From Platynereis dumerilii (Eukaryota; Annelida; Polychaeta; Phyllodocida; Nereididae): DNA of 64,000 bases. This document shows, one piece after another, positions 57,741-64,000 of this stretch. The DNA lies in contig JAPTHN010000004.1 in NCBI GenBank assembly GCA_026936325.1, forward strand, positions 44,657,289-44,721,288. The letters run 5' to 3'. The number at the start of each line of letters is the position of its first letter. The first letter of the stretch is position 1. The notes beneath the pieces are model-generated. The model had not been told where the DNA came from and ran no database searches. It saw only the letters and a list, made by a program, of their open reading frames with translations. Position numbers and translations under genes: made by a program.

Positions 57741-60060
57741 AGTGCTCACTGACCTGGCTGGGGTTCGAACCTGCATTGGCCTGTAGCAAAAATCAACCAA
57801 GAGAGCAAGATGCTTGTCAGAATCCATAACAAATGAAGTAATACTAATTAATTCGTTTTTAACTTATTGAATGTGATCTGATGAAAAATTTCAACATAAT
57901 GTTTACGAAACTTACACTATGAACCACAGTCAACGTCCGAAATAAAAGCACACATACTCAACTTGATTGAAACATATTTCAACACATTCCAATACAGGCA
58001 AAGCTGATAGATGATCTGGACAGTTACAAAATTGGTAAATCAGTTGAATGGCCATTTGATTGATGAATTTCTGCTGTCTCTTATTGACAATTCATTCACA
58101 GTTGACAAATCATCTTGTGCTCGAGTTGGCACTGAAGTGATTTCCTTCAACAAATTTGAGTGGTTTTCAAAGAATTTTTACTCATTTTATAACTTTTTCT
58201 TTATTATGCATTAACATTTTTGTCATTAGATTTGTGTCAATGGACAACATACTTCATACTGGTGATTGGTTGTTATAAATTGTGTAAATTCAGGTGGATG
58301 AAAATTTATGTCCATTACTTCAGGATAAATGCACGCGTCTGCAGTTGAAACATCCATTTTACATGAATACGAATGATCATGGTAATAAGCTTTACCTGCA
58401 GTATTTCAACTTCTGAAGGTTCCAAAGAGATTCTTTTTGACTGTGGGAATATCGAGTCACAGGCCATCGTTCGCGACATTCCTATGGCACCGTTAAATGC
58501 AACATAGAAGATTTTGTAATACACAGTTGTCATTTTGGTGACCATTATTTGAATAGTACAATATTAGCTAAACATCATTTCAAGAACATCTCATGATGTC
58601 AGTATATGCTGAGTAAGTAAAAGGTCCTGCAATGGCTCACATGGTGCAAAAATGTCATGTATAGCAGACTCTATAGCTCAATTATGTGAGCCAAAATTGA
58701 TCACCTCTTTTGAGCAGTTGAGAGGCAAGGATTTAAAATTACCAGCCCTCGGTGCTTTTTTTAATATGATGGAGAGCCACATAAATACTCCAACTACACC
58801 TTCTAGATCCAGTTGTAAAACCCAGATGACAAAGCTCTAAGTTAATAACATGTATACACAGTGTTGTGTTTGTGCCATTACTGCCTTGCAAAGCATAATG
58901 TAATGACATAAGACTTTTCAATGATATGGAAAGATAAGTTCAAACATGGAACCATATCAAAAAGGTACAAGTTAAAACCACAACCAAACGGTTGTGCACT
59001 CTCCCATCTCATAGATCAACACACACGAGCGTCAAAAATGTGCCTTAAAATTATGAGAAAACTGCACTTGCCACACTCTTCAGAGAGTCCATATCTATGC
59101 AATTTCAGGAAGGGAGTGTAGACCATATTGCCAATTAATCACATAGCTGAAGCACATCTGAAGCACATCTGAGAAACATTCAAGAAAGCTGACCCTTATC
59201 ATTCCGAGAAGTCCCTAAACTGCAACAGATAATTTGCCTGTACTTTTTCATGAGGTTTTCCTTTTCTTCAGCCATCTTACACTTTCCGTTTTTTGTCTTT
59301 TCTTTTTTGTTTGTAAATTTTCTTCTTCATATCTAGTACATAGACTCTAATAGCACTCTAGATCTATCATTTAGCATGATTCACTAGCTTGAAAAAAGTT
59401 GCTGCATCGAAAATTGCAGGGCAGTAGGTTAGCTGTTCCGCGATTCACCTAAGGAGAAAGTTCACTGTAAGCGGCTAAGATATGTTTAGGAGATAATAGA
59501 AGATAACAGAAAGTCACACATAGACAGATAGATAGGTCTACAGTTAGATAGCCACACAGATAGATAGCCAGACAGATATACAGGTAGATAGCCAGGTAGA
59601 TAGCCAGACAAAGAGATTGCCAGACAGATAGATGGACAGGAAAGAATACTGCAGAACAGAATAGATAGACAAGAAAATGTAAAGATTAGATCAGTCAAAG
59701 AGCAGCTGAAGAGATGAACTAGATAGAAAGTAAGACAAACATACATAATATATGTAGATATAGATGTAATCATGCAGCCAGAGTCAGAGGATAAATAGAT
59801 CATGTAGATACATAATATATTCTATTCGATAAAATGCTAACCTGGCAATATGCTTTATCAAAGAGAACCCTGCAGCCTCGATGCCTTTTAGTATTCTGAT
59901 ATGTGCTCTGTTTTGTGTCTATTCCCATAAATTGCCATATTCTTCTTTGTTTCTCAACAACATACGAACATTCTGGTTGTTTTCTATATGCTTTGATATG
60001 TGCTACCTTTCTGAGCAATGTGTGTTTGCAGCGGTCCCTGGTTATAAGACTCGAAAAGCA
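57741..60060. repeat. Tandem 2.4-kb unit, copy 2
   Basis: Much closer to copy 3 than to copy 1. A minus-strand frame at 58315-58545 (YYKIFYVAFNGAIGMSR... to EVEILQ) is followed by CTGCAG|GTAAAG, a good 5' splice-site match preserved in copy 3 and disrupted in copy 1. Upstream in frame there is a stop soon after a TTTAG, so an acceptor-bounded exon is not supported. The later minus-strand frame seen in copies 1 and 3 (56498 and 61369) is broken here by a one-base difference. No product recognised. Confidence 0.85.
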
Positions 60061-60144
60061 TCAGCTTGAGAGGTTCCAATGGGTAGTTATATGATCTGCC
60101 TATGCCAGTTTAACAGTTCATTCACATATCCAGCTTCAATGATA

Positions 60145-62445
60145 TAGGTAACGACTGCTCACTGACCTGGCCAGGGTTCGAACCTGCACGGACCTGTCAC
60201 AAAAACCACCCAAGATAGCAAGATGCTTGTCAGAATCCATAACAAATGAAGTAATACTACTTCATTCTTTTGTAAATTTTTGAATTTGATCCAATGTAAA
60301 CTTTCAACATAATATTTATGAAACTTACACTATGAACCACAGTCAATGTCCAAATAGAAGAACACATACTCAACTTGATTGAAACACATTTCAGCACATT
60401 CCAATACAAGCCCAGCTGATGGATGATCTTGACAGTTACAAAATTGGTAAATCAGTTGAATGGCCATTTGATTGATGAATTTCTGCTGTCTCTTATTGAC
60501 AATTCATTCACAGTTGACAAATCATCTTGTGCTTGAGTTGGCACTGAAGTGATTTCCTTCAACAAAATTGAGTGGTTTTGAAAGAATTTTTACTCATTTT
60601 ATAACTTTTTCTTTATTATGCATTAACATTTTTGTTATTAGATTTGTGTAAATGGACAACATACTTCATACTGGTGATTGGTTGTTATAAATTGTGTAAA
60701 GTAACTGTTGGATGAAAATTGATGTCCATTACTTCGGGATAAATGCACACGTCTGCAGTTGAAACATCCCTTTTATATGAATACGAATGATCATGGAAAT
60801 GATCTTAATAAGCTTTACCTGCAGTATTTCGACTTCGGAAGGTTCCAAAGAGATTCTTTTTGACCTTGGGAATATCGAGTCGCAGGCCATCGTTCGCGAC
60901 ATTCCTATGGCACCGTTAAATGCAACATAGAAGATTTTGTAATACACAGTTGTCATTTTGGTGACCATTTGGTCATATTTGAATAGTACAAAATTAGTTA
61001 AACATCATTCAAGAACATCTCATGATGTCAGTATATGCTGAGTAAGTAAAATACCATACAAAGATTGACATAGTTCGAAAATGTCATGTATAGCAGACTC
61101 TATAGCTCAATTTTGTGAGCCAAAATTGATCACTTCCTTTGAGCAGTTGAGAGGCAAGGATTTAAAATTACCAGCCCTCGGCGCTTATTTTAATATGATG
61201 GAAAGCCACATAAAGACTCCAACTACACCTTCTAGATCCAGTTGTACGACCCTGATAACAAAGCTCTAAGTTAATAACATGTATACACAGTGTTGTGTTT
61301 GTGCCATCACTGCCTTGCAAGGCATAATGTAATGACATAAGACTTTTCAATGATATAGAAAGATAAGTTCAAACTTGGAACCACATCAAAAAGGTATAAG
61401 CTAAAACCACAACCAAACGGTGTGCACTCTCCCATCTCATCGATCTACACACAGGAGCAGCAAAAACTTGCCTTAAAATTATGAGAAAACTGCACTTGCC
61501 GCACTCTTCAGAGAGTCCATATCTATGCAATTTCAGGAAGGGAGTGTAGACCATATTGCCAATTAATCACATAGCTGAAACATCTGAAGCACATCTGAGA
61601 AAAATCTAAGAAAGCTGACCCTTATCATTCCGAGAAGTCCCTAAACTGCAACAGATAATTTGCCTGTACTTTTTCATGAGGTTTTCCTTTTCTTTGGCGA
61701 TCTTACACAGTCCATTTTTTGTCTCTTCTCCTTTTGTAAATAGTCTGCTCTTTTTTCTAGTACATAGACTCTAATAGCACTCTAGATCTATCATTTAGTG
61801 TGATTCACTTGGTGGAAAAAAGATGCTCCATCGAAAAATTGCAGGGCAGTAGGTTAGCTGTTCCGCGATTCACCTATGGAGAAAGTTTCTAAATAACTGC
61901 ATATAGATGTTAGGACATATAACATTGTAGATACCAGAAAATTATGGATAAATAGACATACCGTTAGATTGACAGATAGATTGACAGAAAAATAGAGAGA
62001 CAGACAGACAAATAGATAGATTGAAATGGAGATAAGTCAAAGTCTCGCACTATTAAGAAAGTAAGAAAAAAGACATAATATATGCAGATATAGATGTAAT
62101 CATACAGCCAGAGTCAGAGGATAAATAGATATATCCTATTCGATAAAATGCAAACCTGGCAATATGCTTTATCAAAGAGAACCCTGCAGCCTCGATGCCT
62201 TTTAGTATTCTGATATGTGTGTTGTAACCATATTAGAAAGAGTGTTTCACATATGATGCCGTTCTTGTGCTCCGTTTTGTGTCTCGTCCGATAATTCCTC
62301 CTATTCTTCTTTGTATCTTTACAATATACGAATATTCTGGTCGTTTTCCATAAATATGCTACTCCATGCTGTTACTGTACAATGTGTGTGTATGTAAACA
62401 TGCAGTGGTTCCTTTGTTATAAGAACACCCCTAGTACAAGACTTG
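60145..62445. repeat. Tandem 2.4-kb unit, copy 3
   Basis: Carries the same landmarks about 2.41 kb after copy 2, with a ~50-bp insertion around 62220-62270 (GTGTTGTAACCATATTAGAA). Internal GATA-type tracts at 57140-57250, 59510-59640 and 61945-62030 occupy the same place in each unit and have decayed differently. Confidence 0.85.
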
Positions 62446-62990
62446 GTGTTTTGATGGCGTCAGTCTCGGTCTACAGGGTAATGCCCACGTCTCGGTCTCA
62501 GTCTCGGACGTCCTGGCTTCGACTACAACACTGATATCTACTGTGGTCATGAATTGATCTCAATAATACGGTAATGCGGTTTCAATTTGTGGTTGCAAAA
62601 TCAACTTGAAATACTACTTTGCCCAGGAGGAAGGTATTCACATAAGGCAAGTCAGTCTTATGCCAACTTACAAAGCATGAACCACTCCACATACATATCA
62701 TATAAGCTTTCTGCAGTAGCTATAGATAGACTATAGTAAGCTTTCTCCTGCAGAATCAGTTACCCACACCTCCTTGAGACAATAATATGAAGAGTACGGA
62801 AGAATTACCAGTCAGAAAGGTAACATCTTCAGACTATGGCCCTTCAATTAAGCATATCTCTCTCTCATGAGTGTTACGTCTAATTGCTTGTGCAGCCTCA
62901 ACTTACTTGATGACTGCCAAGAGAAAAAGGTGTACTAGAACATTTTCATATCAGTCTTACTTAAGATTATATCCTGATGTCACTTTAATT
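62446..62990. other. No recognisable feature
   Basis: A GTCTCGGTCTCAGTCTCGG tract lies at about 62463-62510, reminiscent of the GACTCC-type motifs. Otherwise featureless. Confidence 0.45.
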
Positions 62991-64000
62991 GTTTGCATGC
63001 ATTTCTCGCCTGTATTCCAATGGTAAATTCAACACTCTCTGGAGAAATTTACCAACCCCCCCCCCTTTTTTCAAGGAGAATGGCACATTATTTTTGTGTT
63101 TCTGCTGTGACAAACTTTAGCAAATATATATCATATTTGCTACAAAACCGCCAATGTCAACCATGCTGTCTGGCATTCCTTGTGCAAGCATTCCTGTAAC
63201 AATTCCGACCCTTCCTGGAGTAATTCGCCAATTCCATTCTTTTGAATAGAATAACACATTTTGTATAACTGCTGTGATAAAATTGTGTAAATACACCTCA
63301 ATATTCCTACAAAACAGGCAATAGCAACCTTTGGCGGCAGAATGACACATTTTGTACATCTTCTGTGACAAACTTTTGTAAATACATGTCAATAATAGTC
63401 AACATTTGTCACAAAACAGGCAATATCAACCATATTGTCCAGCATGCCTTAGGCCAGCATTGCCACCCTTCCCACAGCAATTCACCAATTCCATTCTTTG
63501 GCTGCAGAATTACACATTTTGTATACCCGCTGTGATAAACTTTTGTAAATAAACCTCGATATTTGCCACGAAACAGGCAATATCAACCATACTGACTGTC
63601 TACATTCCTTCCCTTCGACCAGCAATTCACCAATTCCATTCTTTTGAATAGAATAACACATTTTGGAATATTCCTACAAATCAGGCAATAGCAACATTTG
63701 GCTGCAGAATAGCACATTTTGCACATCTTCTGTGACAAACTTTTGTAAATACATGTCAATAATAGTCAACATTTGTCACAAAAGAGGCAATATCAAGCAT
63801 ATTGTTCGGCATGCCTTAAGCCAGCATTCCTACCCTTCCCACAGCAATTCACCAATTCCATTCTTTCGCTGCAGAATAACACATTTTGTATACCCGTGGT
63901 GATAAACTTTTGTAAATATACTTCAAATTCGATATTTGCCACGAAACAGGCAATATCAACCATATTGTTGGGCATGCCTTAAGCCAGCATTCCCACCCTT
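62991..64000 (+). repeat. Satellite-like array with higher-order pattern, continues past window
   Basis: Monomers of roughly 110-180 bp share CAATTCCATTCTTT, ATAACACATTTTGTATA, TGTGATAAACTTTTGTAAAT and AAACAGGCAATATCAACCAT. Three subtypes, distinguished by TTTTGAATAGAATAAC, GGC(G/T)GCAGAAT..CACATC and CGCTGCAGAATAACA, follow in the same order twice, about 360-400 bp apart. The first monomer (about 63020-63210) is the most diverged. ORFs on both strands are by-products. Confidence 0.85.

Overview
This is a gene-poor, AT-rich animal genome segment. I can support only one protein-coding exon. It lies on the minus strand at 19091-19438 and encodes an N-terminal V-type immunoglobulin domain strongly resembling the first Ig domain of Turtle/IGSF9 family cell-adhesion proteins. 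It has clean splice sites and 1-1 intron phases. The rest is best read as intron or intergenic DNA around that gene: sequence above 19438 lies upstream of the exon, and sequence below 19091 lies downstream. The many tRNA-derived SINEs, (GATA)n tracts, palindromic MITEs and low GC suggest a marine invertebrate, possibly a deuterostome such as an echinoderm. I cannot name the species.

Region by region: 1-19 kb holds SINE fragments (families A, B and C as named here), GATA, GGAA and GAATA tracts, a ~2.3 kb inverted-repeat element (4.9-7.3 kb), a TA-flanked element nested in another MITE (8.57-9.42 kb), a palindromic MITE (11.2 kb), a full-length SINE with a perfect 13-bp target duplication (12.98-13.28 kb) and a hAT-like MITE built of GACTCC motifs (14.99-15.45 kb). 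The Ig exon follows at 19.1-19.4 kb. A diverged local repeat array at 20.1-22.5 kb carries a TA-flanked MITE. At 23.47-24.25 kb a SINE is split by a hAT-like MITE with a perfect 8-bp target duplication. A 2.27 kb element with 86-bp near-identical terminal inverted repeats occupies 27.1-29.4 kb.

From 31.2 to 49.5 kb, four blocks (A, B, C, D) reappear as reverse complements in exactly mirrored order (D', C', B', A'). Block cores are about 98-100% identical, but the sequence just outside is strongly diverged or unalignable. The substitutions do not look codon-constrained. This mirrored set of noncoding islands is the most unusual structure in the window. The loop between the arms holds a 1.85 kb foldback element and a 2.0 kb TIR element whose ends carry a 21-bp minisatellite.

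From 49.5 kb on there are local duplications, another MITE, a 15-bp minisatellite, three tandem copies of a ~2.4 kb unit (55.2-62.4 kb) and a satellite-like array running off the window end (63.0-64.0 kb). I found no reverse transcriptase, transposase, retrovirus-like element, rRNA, intact tRNA gene or CRISPR array. Percent identities are estimates from alignment by eye.
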